Source of the DNA: a virus
Virus record (IMG/VR): IMGVR_UViG_3300018914_000034
Coordinates: 1-58,174 of that record
Reading direction: 5' to 3' (one strand)
DNA length: 58,174 nucleotides
The notes beneath the pieces are model-generated. The model was not told the origin of the DNA. It saw only the letters and a list, made by a program, of their open reading frames with translations, and did not search any database. A program made the translations under genes and the position numbers. Below, one piece after another: positions 1-9,200 of the stretch (position 1 is the stretch's first letter; the number at the start of each line of letters is the position of its first letter).

Positions 1-126
1 GACCCGATCGCCGCGCTCTCCTCCCTTGTCGTGCTGGCAGCGATGATCCTGTTCGCCTACTTCGTCCTCCGTCCAGCACGGGACCTTGCTGCCGGCGCCG
101 CGGCTCATCTGACGCCTGCCGAATAG
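1..126 (+). CDS. C-terminal end of a membrane protein, probably an ABC transporter permease (partial)
   Basis: Only the last 41 codons are in the window, open from base 1 and ending in TAG at 124-126. They encode one hydrophobic segment (about residues 5-23, Leu/Val/Ala/Phe rich), then an Arg-Pro-Ala-Arg stretch and a short polar tail. That is how many ABC importer permeases of the binding-protein-dependent class end, but no family signature is visible, so the assignment is tentative. The gene lies outside the left att core and is therefore host chromosome. A perfect 20-bp GC palindrome at 140-159 follows and may end its transcript. Confidence 0.5.
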   Translation, partial: DPIAALSSLVVLAAMILFAYFVLRPARDLAAGAAAHLTPAE

Positions 127-139
127 GTGCCGAGGCTCA

Positions 140-159
140 GGGGCGGCCGCGGCCGCCCC
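140..159 (+). terminator. GC-rich palindrome after the left-end gene
   Basis: A perfect 20-bp palindrome of GGGGCGGCCG type starts 14 bases after the stop codon of the left-end gene. It can form a very stable hairpin, but no T run follows, so it would be at best a Rho-assisted or processing hairpin. It is listed as a candidate only. Bases 160-273 hold no gene that I can support. Confidence 0.3.
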
Positions 160-273
160 GCCAATATTCCGTGGTTGGCAAACTGTCGGATCTTTCTCGA
201 CCCGAAGGATGCGGCCACCTGGGGACATTACGAAACGCAGGTTGGACCAACCGCGGCGCAGCCTCTGCGCAAC

Positions 274-299
274 AAAAAAGCCCCGCACAGGGCGAGGCT
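274..299 (-). terminator. Intrinsic terminator (minus strand), probably the original tRNA-Glu terminator
   Basis: On the minus strand an eight-base-pair stem with one mismatch (279-286 with 292-299) is followed by six T residues (complement of 274-279). It lies 16 bases beyond the left att core, reading away from the tRNA 3' end fragment at 315-331. If the phage is removed by joining the two att cores, this terminator falls right behind the CCA end of tRNA-Glu, which is a normal position for a tRNA terminator. Today it can serve the minus-strand response regulator gene ending at 472. Confidence 0.75.
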
Positions 300-314
300 T
301 GCCTATCGAACCTT

Positions 315-331
315 TGGCGCTCCCTAGGGGA
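315..331. repeat. attL core: 17-bp copy of the tRNA-Glu 3' end
   Basis: TGGCGCTCCCTAGGGGA is identical to 55172-55188, where it is the last 17 bases (with CCA) of the tRNA-Glu gene read on the minus strand. The match stops exactly at both ends (C/A before position 1 of neither copy agrees; G versus C after). An integrase gene lies next to the other copy. This is the standard footprint of a tyrosine-integrase element in a tRNA 3' end. Confidence 0.8.
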
Positions 332-408
332 GCCTGAATAGCCTTTGCGATCAAGGTGCTACCAGGTGGTTCGCCACAGTGAGTTGCCCGTATGTTTCCG
401 TCTTGTTG

Positions 409-416
409 AGCTAACC
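409..416 (+). promoter_or_regulatory. Candidate left arm-type integrase site
   Basis: AGCTAACC here differs by one base from the GGCTAACC unit found three times beside attR (55108-55140). It lies about 78 bp inside the left att core. A single copy of eight bases is weak evidence by itself; the position is what makes it worth recording. Confidence 0.3.
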
Positions 417-471
417 CCAGACGGCAGAACGATTGAGACTGCTCGTATCAACGCCTCACACATGCATGATC

Positions 472-984
472 TTATTCCTCAGGCTCGGGAAGGGGCTGAG
501 CCAGACCTCCGGCAGCGCCAATGCCGGTGTGGGGCTGGCTGATCTTGATGGCAGCGGGAAGCACTTGGACCGAAGCTTCGGCAGAGATTCCGAGTGGGTC
601 GGCAGGCAGAACGGCCCGCACGGCTGCCACCAAGTCTGCAGGCCTATATGGCTTGGGGATGAACAGCGCGCCTGATGGAAGATCGTTGGGCCGAGGCGGC
701 ATTCTGCCCGACGTCACCACAATCCCGATATGGGGCCATGCCTGCCTCACCACACGAGAGAGGGTGAAGCCATCCAGGGAGCCTGGCATCTCCACATCGG
801 TGACGAGGGCTCGAACGTCGGCTGTCGCCTCGAGCACGGTCAGGGCTTCATCCCCATTCACCACCTCAACGACTTTGAAGCCGCCCTCCTCTCGGAGCAC
901 ATCCGCGGCCATCATGCGAACGAGAGCCTCGTCCTCCGCCAGGAGGACAGTCGCCGGCTGCAGGCCGTCCCGATTGGTATTCAT
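472..984 (-). CDS. Receiver-only response regulator (CheY-like)
   Basis: This 170-residue protein is a single receiver domain with a short tail. The acidic pair near the start (Glu17-Asp18), the phosphoacceptor Asp63 in TDVEMPG, the conserved Ser in VVTSGR and the Lys of the IPKPY motif are all present. So it should accept a phosphoryl group from a histidine kinase, but it has no DNA-binding output domain, and no kinase gene lies nearby. Single-domain regulators of this type are common in Hyphomicrobiales. It lies inside the att cores, so it is probably cargo of the element, and it can use the terminator at 274-299. Its function in the host cannot be read from the sequence. Confidence 0.9.
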   Translation of the reverse strand: MNTNRDGLQPATVLLAEDEALVRMMAADVLREEGGFKVVEVVNGDEALTVLEATADVRALVTDVEMPGSLDGFTLSRVVRQAWPHIGIVVTSGRMPPRPNDLPSGALFIPKPYRPADLVAAVRAVLPADPLGISAEASVQVLPAAIKISQPHTGIGAAGGLAQPLPEPEE

Positions 985-1229
985 GGGCGCCCTCGTCCCC
1001 TCGTCTGCACACAGTCAGGAGTGCTGGGGCGCTCTGGGCTGGGTGGCTTGAAGCCTCAGCCTGCCGAATGCAACCGGCGGCTGAAACCCTTTATAGCCCT
1101 CGAATTCGCTCCGGAGAAAGCGCGAAAGTGCCGCGCCCGATGGAGGGTCCCGTAGCCGTCCTACATGGAGCGGCTGCAGGAAGTTCGGGAGGCTAGGAAG
1201 GCCTGAGGCTCCGGGCTATTCTGTTGCGC

Positions 1230-1754
1230 ATGGCTATTCGTGCGCATGGGGCTCGCCGCCCCACCCCTGAACAACTCCGCTTCCGCGACCGCTATCGGCT
1301 GGCCAAGCAGGACCGAGCCGACTACCTGCGCATTGGCGCGGGATCGGCCCTGTTGGCCTTGGCGCTCTTCGTCTTCAGCTCGCTGATGTACGCGGCCAGG
1401 GCTGAGACCGTGGACGGCCGCCGGATCGTCATCATCGACGGCGACACCATTGATGTGGGCGGGGAGCGCATCCGCATCCTCAACATCGACGCCCCTGAGA
1501 GCTTTCGCTCGAGATGCGAAGCGGAACTGAAGCTTGCCCTGCGCACCAAGGAGCGTCTCGCCCAGCTCCTGCGCTCCGGGCCGGTCCAGATCGACCGGGA
1601 GGGGCAGGACCGCTACCGGCGCACCCTGGCGACCCTCAGGGTCAGGGAAGGCGATGTAGGAAGGATCCTGGTGAGGGAGCGGCTTGCCCTGCCCTGGCAG
1701 GAAGGCAGCGAGGCGAAGGAGGACCGGCTGCACGTATGGTGTGGGCATGGTTAA
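1230..1754 (+). CDS. Membrane-anchored thermonuclease-family (SNase-fold) protein
   Basis: Start chosen at ATG 1230; an in-frame TTG lies six bases earlier. The 174-residue protein has a basic N-terminus, one hydrophobic segment at about residues 30-50 that could be an uncleaved signal anchor, and then a staphylococcal-nuclease-like domain. The DGDTIDV strand, the RIRILNIDAPE motif (catalytic-type Arg and Glu) and a later YRRTLATL segment (second Arg) match the family. It probably degrades nucleic acid at the cell surface or in the periplasm. It converges on the DUF6894 gene with a 4-bp overlap. Short for the family at its C-terminus but not obviously broken. Confidence 0.8.
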   Translation: MAIRAHGARRPTPEQLRFRDRYRLAKQDRADYLRIGAGSALLALALFVFSSLMYAARAETVDGRRIVIIDGDTIDVGGERIRILNIDAPESFRSRCEAELKLALRTKERLAQLLRSGPVQIDREGQDRYRRTLATLRVREGDVGRILVRERLALPWQEGSEAKEDRLHVWCGHG

Positions 1755-1993
1755 GCGCCCGGTCCGTGCTCCACAACCAGCGTTAGAGCCACTCGAAGCA
1801 GCACCTGACCGGCATCGTCCCTGACTATCACGCGACAGGTGCGGTGGTCGTCGCCCTGGAGAGCATCCCTTGCTATCTCAGCTGAGGTCCTTTGGGCCTC
1901 CAGCTTGGCAGCCTCAAGGCTCGTAAGTTCCATTCCCTCAGAGTCGGCAACAAGGCGCTCGCCATCACAGGTGTCGAAGAAATAGCGAGGCAT
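1751..1993 (-). CDS. DUF6894 family small protein
   Basis: The 80-residue protein starts MPRYFFDTCDGERLVADSEG and continues with an EAxxLEAQRTSAEIARDAL helix. This is the pattern of the DUF6894 family, very common in Methylobacteriaceae, Bradyrhizobium and relatives, where many paralogues occur per genome. Function is unknown. The gene has no visible membrane segment or signal. It is a bacterial rather than phage family, which supports the view that bases 332-3600 are cargo. Confidence 0.8.
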   Translation of the reverse strand: MPRYFFDTCDGERLVADSEGMELTSLEAAKLEAQRTSAEIARDALQGDDHRTCRVIVRDDAGQVLLRVALTLVVEHGPGA

Positions 1994-2047
1994 CGGCGCT
2001 CCACGGAACAGGACTCGTAACCGTCAACCCACGCGTGCGCCCATTGT

Positions 2048-2281
2048 TCAAACCGTCGCGGCCTCGCCTGGGTCATGCTCCTTGCCCACACGCGAGGTGC
2101 CGTCCTCCCTCTGGCCGGCTTGCTCGAGAGCCTGCGCCAGATCGCCGATCGACTGAGTCACTGCCTGTCGGAGGGCGAGCTCAGCCCGCGATCGTTCCAC
2201 CCTTTGCATCAGCTCGCCCATGGGAGCTCGGCTTAGTTGGCGCCCGGTGTCAGGGGTCTTCGGCTGATCAGCGGAGTTCAT
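2048..2281 (-). CDS. Small hypothetical protein
   Basis: An open frame of 77 residues starting at the ATG at 2281. The product is polar, with a helical, charge-rich middle (MQRVERSRAELALRQAVTQ). A longer in-frame start at 2383 adds a stretch with unusual composition, so the shorter form is preferred. No clear ribosome binding site precedes it and I recognise no family. The gene may not be real. Bases 2282-2770 around it contain no frame that I can support. Confidence 0.3.
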   Translation of the reverse strand: MNSADQPKTPDTGRQLSRAPMGELMQRVERSRAELALRQAVTQSIGDLAQALEQAGQREDGTSRVGKEHDPGEAATV

Positions 2282-2770
2282 GGTCGGCTGGAGGTCAGGT
2301 GCGGAGTTCGACACGCGGAACCAGGCGCCCGCCGGGTCAAAGCAGCATGCAGTGGCTAGACCCGCAAGCGGCCACGTTTCCATTTCTCGGCACTCATACC
2401 AAAAGCTCCGCGGGCTGGGGAGATGTCACCTCTACCGGACGCCGAAACGTCGCAGGCGGATGAAGCCTGCAGCAGGAAAAGCTCTCCGAGCGGTGCTTGA
2501 TTTGGAAGGCGGCTACCATAGCTCACACTAACCTATGTTAATCGATACCGGCGGCGATCCATTGTTACTGCGGCTTCTAGAGATGCGTGTGTTCCCGAGG
2601 AACCCTATTGACCGGGCGCTTCTCTGCACCGCGCTGGCGGCAGCCCTCGTTGCCTGCCTGATCTGCTCTGAGCTGCCGTGAGCCAAGCACGGGATGTCCC
2701 AGCCTTTCGGCTTCCATAGTCGGGCGGGCGTGTAGCCGGCTCGGCCACAGTCACCCTTGCCAAGTCGATC

Positions 2771-3019
2771 TCACCTGGGCTGTGGCGCTGGCCTGATCTG
2801 CCCCTCCCAAACGAGGCGTTGCGAGCCGTCTTCGAGGCAGCGGATGTGATACTGGTACCCTGCCTCGCCAACCGGAAGCAGACGCTCGACCCGCCAGGTC
2901 CGATGCTCCTCCTTCGAGTCGAACGAGGTCACGAGGTGGAGGAAGCCCTCCGCAGCGTTCTGCGGAGCTGTCTTCGGATCGAAATGAACACAATCACCAA
3001 CCTTGAAGCGATGCGGCAT
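2771..3019 (-). CDS. Conserved small alphaproteobacterial protein
   Basis: The 82-residue product begins MPHRFKVGDCVHFDP and ends with a short strand-rich part (YQYHIRCLEDGSQRLVWEGQI). This fits a small beta-barrel-like family often seen in Hyphomicrobiales genomes, starting MPH-F-VGD-V and ending near a conserved R-V-E-Q/L motif. Function unknown. It stands alone on the minus strand within the bacterial-like cargo next to attL. Confidence 0.6.
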   Translation of the reverse strand: MPHRFKVGDCVHFDPKTAPQNAAEGFLHLVTSFDSKEEHRTWRVERLLPVGEAGYQYHIRCLEDGSQRLVWEGQIRPAPQPR

Positions 3020-3232
3020 GGCCTTTCCTTGCTGAGGACAATAACCTTAGCACCTGGCGCACCGCTCCCTTCGATCAAGTCTGGGCTACCCATTCGGCAT
3101 CGCTGGCGACTCTCACGCCAGCGCAAGAGTAGATCGGGAGCTGAGAGCACCAAGTTGACCTCGATCTTGCCCTGAACCTGCCTAGGTTCCATTCTTGCTT
3201 CAGTGGAAGAGCTAGAGTGTCAGGGAAGTCCA

Positions 3233-3595
3233 ATGCAATACGACCAGCTTCTTCCCCTCGAAGCAGTCCCGATCCGGGCCAGGCGCGCCATTCTCGATGT
3301 GTTCGACGGCCGCTGGCCGACTGTCCGGGAAGTGGCCCGGATCTCCGACAAGCAATGGCTGGCCACGCCTGGCGTCGGCCCCACCGTTCTCCGGGCTCTT
3401 CGCCAGGTTGCGCCCTCCGAGCATGGAGCGGACAATCACCCCTGCGCCTCCCGTCTCTCCGACGAAAAGCTGCTGGCGCGCCTCGAGCGCCTGCAAAACG
3501 AGCTTCAGAGACTTGATCATCAGGTCAGGAGCACCCTCGCGGAGCCTCCCCGGAACAGCAACCGCAGTCGGAGGGCGCCGCTGCTCTACACATAG
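3233..3595 (+). CDS. Small protein with a helix-hairpin-helix-like segment
   Basis: ATG 3233 is preferred over GTG 3203 because AGGGA lies about eight bases upstream of it. The 120-residue protein has an N-terminal helical region in which WLATPGVGPTVLRALRQVA resembles a helix-hairpin-helix DNA-contact motif, preceded by a second weaker copy. A Leu-rich coiled segment (DEKLLARLERLQNELQRLDHQV) follows and the tail is basic. It may bind DNA without sequence specificity. No catalytic domain is seen. It is the last cargo gene before the phage lysis genes. Confidence 0.6.
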   Translation: MQYDQLLPLEAVPIRARRAILDVFDGRWPTVREVARISDKQWLATPGVGPTVLRALRQVAPSEHGADNHPCASRLSDEKLLARLERLQNELQRLDHQVRSTLAEPPRNSNRSRRAPLLYT

Positions 3596-3608
3596 ACGAG
3601 CCCGAAGC

Positions 3609-3642
3609 AAAAAAGCCCGCCCAGGCAAGAGTCGAGGCGGGC
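3609..3642 (-). terminator. Intrinsic terminator closing the phage late block
   Basis: On the minus strand GCCCGCC (complement of 3636-3642) pairs with GGCGGGC (complement of 3615-3621) and six T residues follow. The loop is 14 bases. It is about 80 bases downstream of the last minus-strand lysis gene (ending 3722), so it probably stops late transcription before it enters the cargo genes. It lies just past the end of the plus-strand HhH gene. Confidence 0.75.
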
Positions 3643-3721
3643 AAGTCTGGCAGGAAACACCCAGGAAGGGCATCTCCGCCGGCGGTGTACCTTCCGTCGG
3701 AGGAACTCGCGCGGGCAGCCT

Positions 3722-4075
3722 TCAAGCCTTCGGCCTTACCTGCCCAATGACGTCCAGCGGGCGGCGCCGGAAGGCCCGCCCGAGATTGTAGAGGCCCTGC
3801 GAGATCGACATGCCGAGCAGGCCGCACAGGAAGGCGGACGCGTGCTCGAGCTGCGGCGAGGCCACCGTGGCGAAGTACGGCGCCACATAGGCAATCGCGA
3901 AGGGTGTCAGGTAAATCGACGTCACGCAGCCGACCACGGCCGTGACGGTGCGCTGGAAGATGGACCCCCCTGCAAGCATGGCTGAAACAACGCCCCCGAA
4001 AAAGGAGGCGACGACGACCGATGCCTTCACACCGACGATGGCCTGAAACGGATCATGGATGACGGGATCGGCCAT
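3722..4075 (-). CDS. Small membrane protein, candidate holin
   Basis: A 117-residue protein with about three hydrophobic segments (near residues 16-37, 42-65 and 78-95) and a basic C-terminus (FRRRPLDVIGQV). Size, membrane topology, basic tail and position two genes after the endolysin fit a phage holin, which would time the release of the endolysin. No holin family signature is recognisable to me, so the role rests on context. It is the last gene of the late block before the terminator. Confidence 0.6.
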   Translation of the reverse strand: MADPVIHDPFQAIVGVKASVVVASFFGGVVSAMLAGGSIFQRTVTAVVGCVTSIYLTPFAIAYVAPYFATVASPQLEHASAFLCGLLGMSISQGLYNLGRAFRRRPLDVIGQVRPKA

Positions 4076-4108
4076 GCGTGCCCCCTTGTTGATGGTTGTG
4101 ATGCAGAT

Positions 4109-4723
4109 CTAGCCACCGACGCCGAGCTTGGCGGCCGTGGCCGTCTCCTCAAGGTCGAGCGCCCGGAAGATCTTGTTCTTGATCCCCTCGGGGCCGCCCA
4201 AGGTTTTCACCAGCCAGGGTGCCCCTTCGGTGAGGGCGTATTGCACCGCCTCGGCCAGCACCTTCGACCCGACGGAGACCGGGAGGGTCTTGCCCTTGCT
4301 CGCACCCTCCACGGCGTTCACGGCATAGGCCACGGCGTTGCGGATCAGGCGCTCGCCCAGGAAGGTGCGAAGGAACAGTCCCGCCGGCCCAGTCATCTTG
4401 GCGAGGAGGCCGAGCAGGATCGGCGTCAGCACCACGCTGGCGATGTGAGAGGTTTCGGCCAACCAGTCGCCGTAGGGGATCGACACCATGGTGCCGTCGG
4501 CCGCAAACGCCGGCAGGGCGATCAAGAGGGCCAGGAAGGCCCCGAGGCCTGCGGCAGGGCCGATCTCCCGTCCGAGGATGAGAAAGGCAGCGACAAGCCC
4601 GATTCCGAGGCAGGACAGGCCGATGCTGACGATCACGAGGTCTGGGACGAGCGGGGTCAGGACAAGGGACACCAGCGCAAGCGGCAGGGTCCATAGGGCA
4701 GCGGTGAGCAGTTTGGACTTCAT
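4109..4723 (-). CDS. Phage membrane protein of the lysis cassette
   Basis: This 204-residue protein begins with a short basic stretch and a hydrophobic region of three segments (about residues 5-30, 33-52 and 57-75, the last ending AFA like a signal cleavage site). A fourth segment follows near 92-110. The remaining part is soluble and Ala/Lys rich (VGSKVLAEAVQYALTEGAPWLVKTL). It lies between the endolysin and the candidate holin. It could be a second holin-type, pinholin or antiholin protein, or a spanin substitute. I cannot choose between these. Confidence 0.55.
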   Translation of the reverse strand: MKSKLLTAALWTLPLALVSLVLTPLVPDLVIVSIGLSCLGIGLVAAFLILGREIGPAAGLGAFLALLIALPAFAADGTMVSIPYGDWLAETSHIASVVLTPILLGLLAKMTGPAGLFLRTFLGERLIRNAVAYAVNAVEGASKGKTLPVSVGSKVLAEAVQYALTEGAPWLVKTLGGPEGIKNKIFRALDLEETATAAKLGVGG

Positions 4724-4831
4724 GGCAGATCTCTGGGTGGGAGGTTGCCCGGCGATCCCGGCCGGGTGCGGGGTCCTTCAGGGGTGCAGCCGGTCGAGCG
4801 TGACGTCGGAATCGCCCTGAAAAATGAAGCG

Positions 4832-5545
4832 TCAGGCCTCGTTCCGAGACAGCGGGCCGCCGACTGCGGAGACCGGAACCCGCGACGCGTTCGGCAACGG
4901 CGCGGTCATCGGCCAGCGGATGCCGTTCTCCAGGAGCCGGTCGGTCGAGAACCAATCGTCGCGCACCCGGTTGCCCTGGTTGCCGCCGCGGATCTCCAGC
5001 GCCTTGCCGTCCGGACTGATGGACTTGATGAAGCCGGTGTGCCCCTGCCAGCCGTCCGGCGAGCCGCGCCAGAGCGCGACAACGGCGCCTACAGCGGGCC
5101 GATCGAGCGGCCGCCCGAACTTGGCCCAGCTGCGGGCCGCAAACGGGTTCGTCGGCAGCGGCTCGTTCGGCAGTGTGGCGGCGATGCACCAGCCGACGAA
5201 GGTGCCGCACCAGGCGGTCTCGTCATCCCGCCAGGAGGCCTTCAGGCGCTCGAGCCAGGACAGGATCGTCGGGTTGTGCTTCCGGCCGGCAACTTCCTGA
5301 AGCCCAAGGTGGCGCGAGGCTTCGGCATACCAGGGCACCAGCAGGGCGCTTTCCGGATTGTGCGAGCCGGTCGGAAAGAGCAGCCGCAGGGTTGCGGTGC
5401 CGGCGACCCCGTCCACGAACAGGCCCTTGTCGGCCTGGAAAGCCTTGATGGCCGCGATGGTCCGGCGGCCGAGGATGCCGTCCGCCGGGCCAGGATCATA
5501 GCCGCGCTGCCGCAGCGCGATCTGAACATCACGCACGCTCTGCAT
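4832..5545 (-). CDS. Endolysin: peptidoglycan-binding domain plus TIGR02594-type peptidase/amidase
   Basis: The 237-residue protein starts with a PG_binding_1 domain (about residues 5-62; VQIALRQRGYDPGPADGILG and TIAAIKAFQADKGL are typical). The catalytic part from about residue 70 carries ETAWCGTFVGWC, the nucleophile Cys context of the CHAP/NlpC-like TIGR02594 family, and WQGHTGFI with the expected His. It should cleave cell-wall peptide bonds. No signal peptide is visible, so it would need the holin to reach the wall. The N-terminal binding domain is the usual arrangement for phages of Gram-negative hosts. Confidence 0.9.
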   Translation of the reverse strand: MQSVRDVQIALRQRGYDPGPADGILGRRTIAAIKAFQADKGLFVDGVAGTATLRLLFPTGSHNPESALLVPWYAEASRHLGLQEVAGRKHNPTILSWLERLKASWRDDETAWCGTFVGWCIAATLPNEPLPTNPFAARSWAKFGRPLDRPAVGAVVALWRGSPDGWQGHTGFIKSISPDGKALEIRGGNQGNRVRDDWFSTDRLLENGIRWPMTAPLPNASRVPVSAVGGPLSRNEA

Positions 5546-5564
5546 GGAGATCTCCTGTGGACAT

Positions 5565-5588
5565 GAAAAAGCCGCCCTGACGGCGGCT
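5565..5588 (-). terminator. Intrinsic terminator between tail block and lysis genes
   Basis: On the minus strand a seven-base stem (5582-5588 with 5570-5576, loop of five) is followed by five T residues. It comes 26 bases after the stop of the fibre-accessory gene at 5614 and just before the endolysin start. Lysis genes must therefore be read by readthrough, antitermination or a promoter close to 5550-5600. Confidence 0.7.
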
Positions 5589-5613
5589 AGGCTGAGGTGG
5601 AATGTGTCGGCTG

Positions 5614-6282
5614 TCAGGCGCTGGGTGCGAGCAGCTCGTTCGCCCGCTGCTCGCCGAACGCATCGGCAAAGCCGGCCATCAGTTCCGGGAAGAGCGGATG
5701 CGCGTGCCGGATCTCCGAAATCGCGTCGAAGAATGCAGCCAGCCTCGGTCCCATGGCTTCGACGCCAGCCTTGATCACCAAGGTTTCCTCATCCGTAGCG
5801 CGGGCAAAGATGTCCGACTTGTAGGTGACGGCTCTCGGCGGCTCGGGCAGCAGCTCCAGCGTGTCCTCCCCCGGCTCATCGACGGGAACGATCGGCTCGC
5901 CGGTTTCCTCGTCGACGGGATAGATCCCGGCGCGGAGGTCGGCGAGCTCGCCGAGTGCGGGATCGGCGCCGGCGACGAGCTCCTCGGCCGCCTTGAACGC
6001 CCGATAAGCCTCCGTTTCGCGACGCCGTGTCTCGCCGGCCTCGTCGATATATTCCTCGTACCGATCCGGCCGGCCGCCGGCGACCAGGCGCCGCGCCGCC
6101 TCGAGCGCGAGGAGGCTCTCCTCCTCGGCCGCGAGCGCCTCGTTCGCCGCCAGGATCCCGGCGCGCGCCTCCGAGGAGAGGCGCGCCGGATCGACGGCGT
6201 CGAACGTGCAGACGAGGAAGCCGAGAGCGTTCCGGCGCCAGCGCCGGAGCAGTCCGCCGCTTGTGTAGTTATCAAGCTGCAT
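5614..6282 (-). CDS. Hypothetical protein coupled to the large fibre gene (fibre chaperone or tip accessory?)
   Basis: Start at ATG 6282, which overlaps the end of the 1064-residue fibre gene by 11 bases and has a GGAGG sequence nine bases upstream. The 222-residue product is acidic and helical, with many Ala/Glu and a DRYEEYIDEAGETRRRETEAYRAFKAAEELVAG-like helical region (residues about 70-105), and it has no membrane segment. Genes placed directly behind a tail fibre gene often encode fibre assembly chaperones or attachment proteins. That is the best guess here, from context only. Confidence 0.65.
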   Translation of the reverse strand: MQLDNYTSGGLLRRWRRNALGFLVCTFDAVDPARLSSEARAGILAANEALAAEEESLLALEAARRLVAGGRPDRYEEYIDEAGETRRRETEAYRAFKAAEELVAGADPALGELADLRAGIYPVDEETGEPIVPVDEPGEDTLELLPEPPRAVTYKSDIFARATDEETLVIKAGVEAMGPRLAAFFDAISEIRHAHPLFPELMAGFADAFGEQRANELLAPSA

Positions 6283-9200
6283 AGGAGGTTTCCTCCGAGA
6301 TCCGCGTGAGAGAGACGACCTCGGCCGTCCAGACAATCCGCTTTCCGGCGACGCCGGTCACTTGAACGGCCATCGACTGAGGCGTCGCATCTGGAACGAA
6401 AGAAACGTCCATGGAGGCCGTTTGCTCGAGATGGGTTGAAACGACGGCCGCCCCGGCGACGCTGCCGCCGGCGGATCGGCCGAAGCGGCATTGAAGCGTG
6501 TAATGCCCCAACTCCGTCCCGGCCGCCCCGTACTCCCGCGCCATGACGTTGATCGTCGCCGTCCCGCGCTCCCGCTCTCCGACGAGGATCCTCGGCGCGA
6601 GGTTCGTCGGCGTCGCGTCGGTCGTGACCCCTCGGAAGATCATCTTCTCCGGAGGCCGCGGACCGTAGCGGTTCATGGCGTCGAGGCCGTTCACGGCGTC
6701 CCGCTGGACGACCGCCTGAGCGCCGCCGGCCATGAGCCGGAAACCGGCCTGAGAGGCGACGGCCTTCATGTTGTCGTTCGATAGCTCCGGAAGGCTCGCC
6801 GTGTCGAAATAGGCGACGCGGCGAAGCCCCTTGAACTCCGAGACCCCGTCGCCGGTCCCAACGACGAGAACGTCGCGAGACGTGTCGACGTCGAGATCCC
6901 AAACGGAGGCCGAGGTTCCGCCAAGGAACGCCTTTGCGCCGTCCTGAAAGAGCGGAAGCTCGTCGCGATACATCTTCGCGATCTGTGCCGGCGTCGGCGC
7001 GTAAGCCGTCGCGCGGAGGAGCGCGAGCGAGCCGTTCGCGAGCGGAAGGGTGCCGGCGATCTGAAGGCCGATCCGGAAGAAGGCCGAGAGATTGGAAAGG
7101 CTGTTCGCCTCCCCGATCGTCGCGACCCTCAATCCATCGACCCAAAGCTCGAGCGTCCCCGCCCTCCGGAGAGCGACCGCAAAATGCCAAACCCCATCGT
7201 TGTAGGGATTGGCCGAGACGGCGTTCGTCAGCGTCGCGCCGTTGTTGGTCGATCGCCAGATGATCCGGCCCAATGCGTCGAAACGGCAGAGGAATCCATA
7301 TCCCGCCACGCCGTTCCCGCGCTCGAAGAACGTTTGATCGCCGACCGTCCCCTTGAACCAGAAGGGGAGAGCAAAGTCCCCGGTCCCGAAATCAAGATCC
7401 GAGACATAAGGCTGCTCAAGATAGTTCGCCGCGGAGAAGCCGGAGAGCGCGACGAGATCCGCCCCCGTCGCGACCGCCGTCCGCGAGAGCGTTCCGACGA
7501 CGGGAAGCGGCTTCCCCTTATAGGAGCGATCGAGGAGAGCGACCTTGATCGAAACGTTGTCCACGACGAACGTTCCCGCCGTCGACTTCCGGAAAAGGAT
7601 GTAATGCGTCGTGCGATCCGCCGTGAATTGCGCGACGATCTTTTGAGCGCCGTTCGGTCCGAGGTTGACATGCCAAGCGCCGCCGCCGTTGGCGGTTTGC
7701 GTGACCGCCACGGATGCCCCGCCGCTGATAACCTCGCATTCAAAGATATACGTCTGCCCGACGACGCACGTAATCGCCTGCTCGACGCTCACGACATTGG
7801 TCCCGTCATGGGTGACGGAAAGCTGCCCGTTCGAGACGGTCGCGTCCGATGTTCCCGCTTTGGTGACGGTCCATCCGGTCAGCCCTCCCGAAAAGTCGCC
7901 ATTCGAGACAAGGTTCGCGGTCCCGGTCACATTGCCCGTCGCGCCATCGCAAAGCCAAGCCCCGCGAATGTCCCCCGGTTGCCAACCTGTCGCATAGGCG
8001 AGCGCGGTATAGGAGACCATCGAATCGGCCTTGTTCCATTTGCTCCGCGCGATCTGCGTGAGAGCGACTTGGCTCCCTTGAGCGGCGTCCCCATTCGGAA
8101 AGACCGCGAGCGCGGTCGCGACGGCCGTCGGAAGCTTCGGATAGACAGAGGAGCCGCCGGAATATGTGTAATACTCCCTCTGCCATGCCGTCATGGTTAG
8201 ATCCGCATAGGGGATCGGACCGGCCCGGAAGCCATGTTCGGAGGCGATATCCTGCTCGATCAAATCGCCGTCGGCCGTGATGTGAGGACGGAGCGGCGTC
8301 CCGTTGCCGAGGCCGATATCATAGACCGCGCCGGTCGGATGAATCACGCTTGTTCCGCCAGCCGTTGCGACCGCCACCGTGGGGACCGGGAGTCCGGCCC
8401 CATCGAGCGGAGCGCCGGGAAGCGGCCGAGCGTGAACGCCGAAAACGTTACGGTCGACGATTCCCGCTTTGAAGTAGCCGCCGCCGTTCCCGCTCCACGC
8501 CAGCGTGTTGGCGTTCCTGAGTGCCAGGCCGAGCGGATACTGTCCCCAAAAGGACGAAGCGACATAGTTCGCCGTATCGTTCGGGAAGTCGAGGATGCTC
8601 AAGCCGCCGACGCCGGAGCCTCCGGCCATGCCGCCGCCGACATAGATCCGGCCGTTCACGGCAAAGACGGAGGTGAGGTTGATATTCGTCCCGATCGTCC
8701 CGGTCTGCCGGAGCGCATTGTTCCCGGCCGCAAAGAAGGTCATCCAATGTCGCGGAACGCCGGTCGCGATGTCGAAGTCCGTCAAGTCATATATCACGAG
8801 AGCGGGAACGGACGACGAGACGTTGTTGCGGAGGACGATCGCCGCGATCTTCGGGAAGTCGCGCTTCGCGCCGCGCGTCGCCGTGTTCAGCGCCTCTTGA
8901 TACCATGACGTGCCGGAGCATTTCGTCGTCCACTCGCCGCCGTCGCTGTCGCGGCGCGTGTCGTAGATGAATACGTCGACGATATCCGTCGCCGCGGCGA
9001 GAACCTTTTGCAAGGCCGGATAGAGGAGCGTCGTCGCGGGGCCGGAGCCGGCCACGCCTGCCGAGGCCGCGGCTTGCGCCGCCGAGGCCGCCGCGCTGTC
9101 CGAGAACGCCTTGAGCGCGTCCGCGAAAGTCGAAACGGTCTGCCATGCCTCCGTCGTGCCGACCGGACGGTATTCGAGGCCGGTCGGCCCCGCGCGGAAC

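Noticed and set aside
3064-3073. GCTCCCTTCG, equal to the first ten bases of tRNA-Glu
   Set aside because: Wrong orientation and only the 5' end; tRNA integration sites use the 3' end, so this is taken as chance and not as a second att.
5775-7190. Open frame of 471 codons overlapping the fibre genes
   Set aside because: Arg-rich low-complexity product, in another frame of the large fibre gene and its accessory gene, both of which have proper starts.
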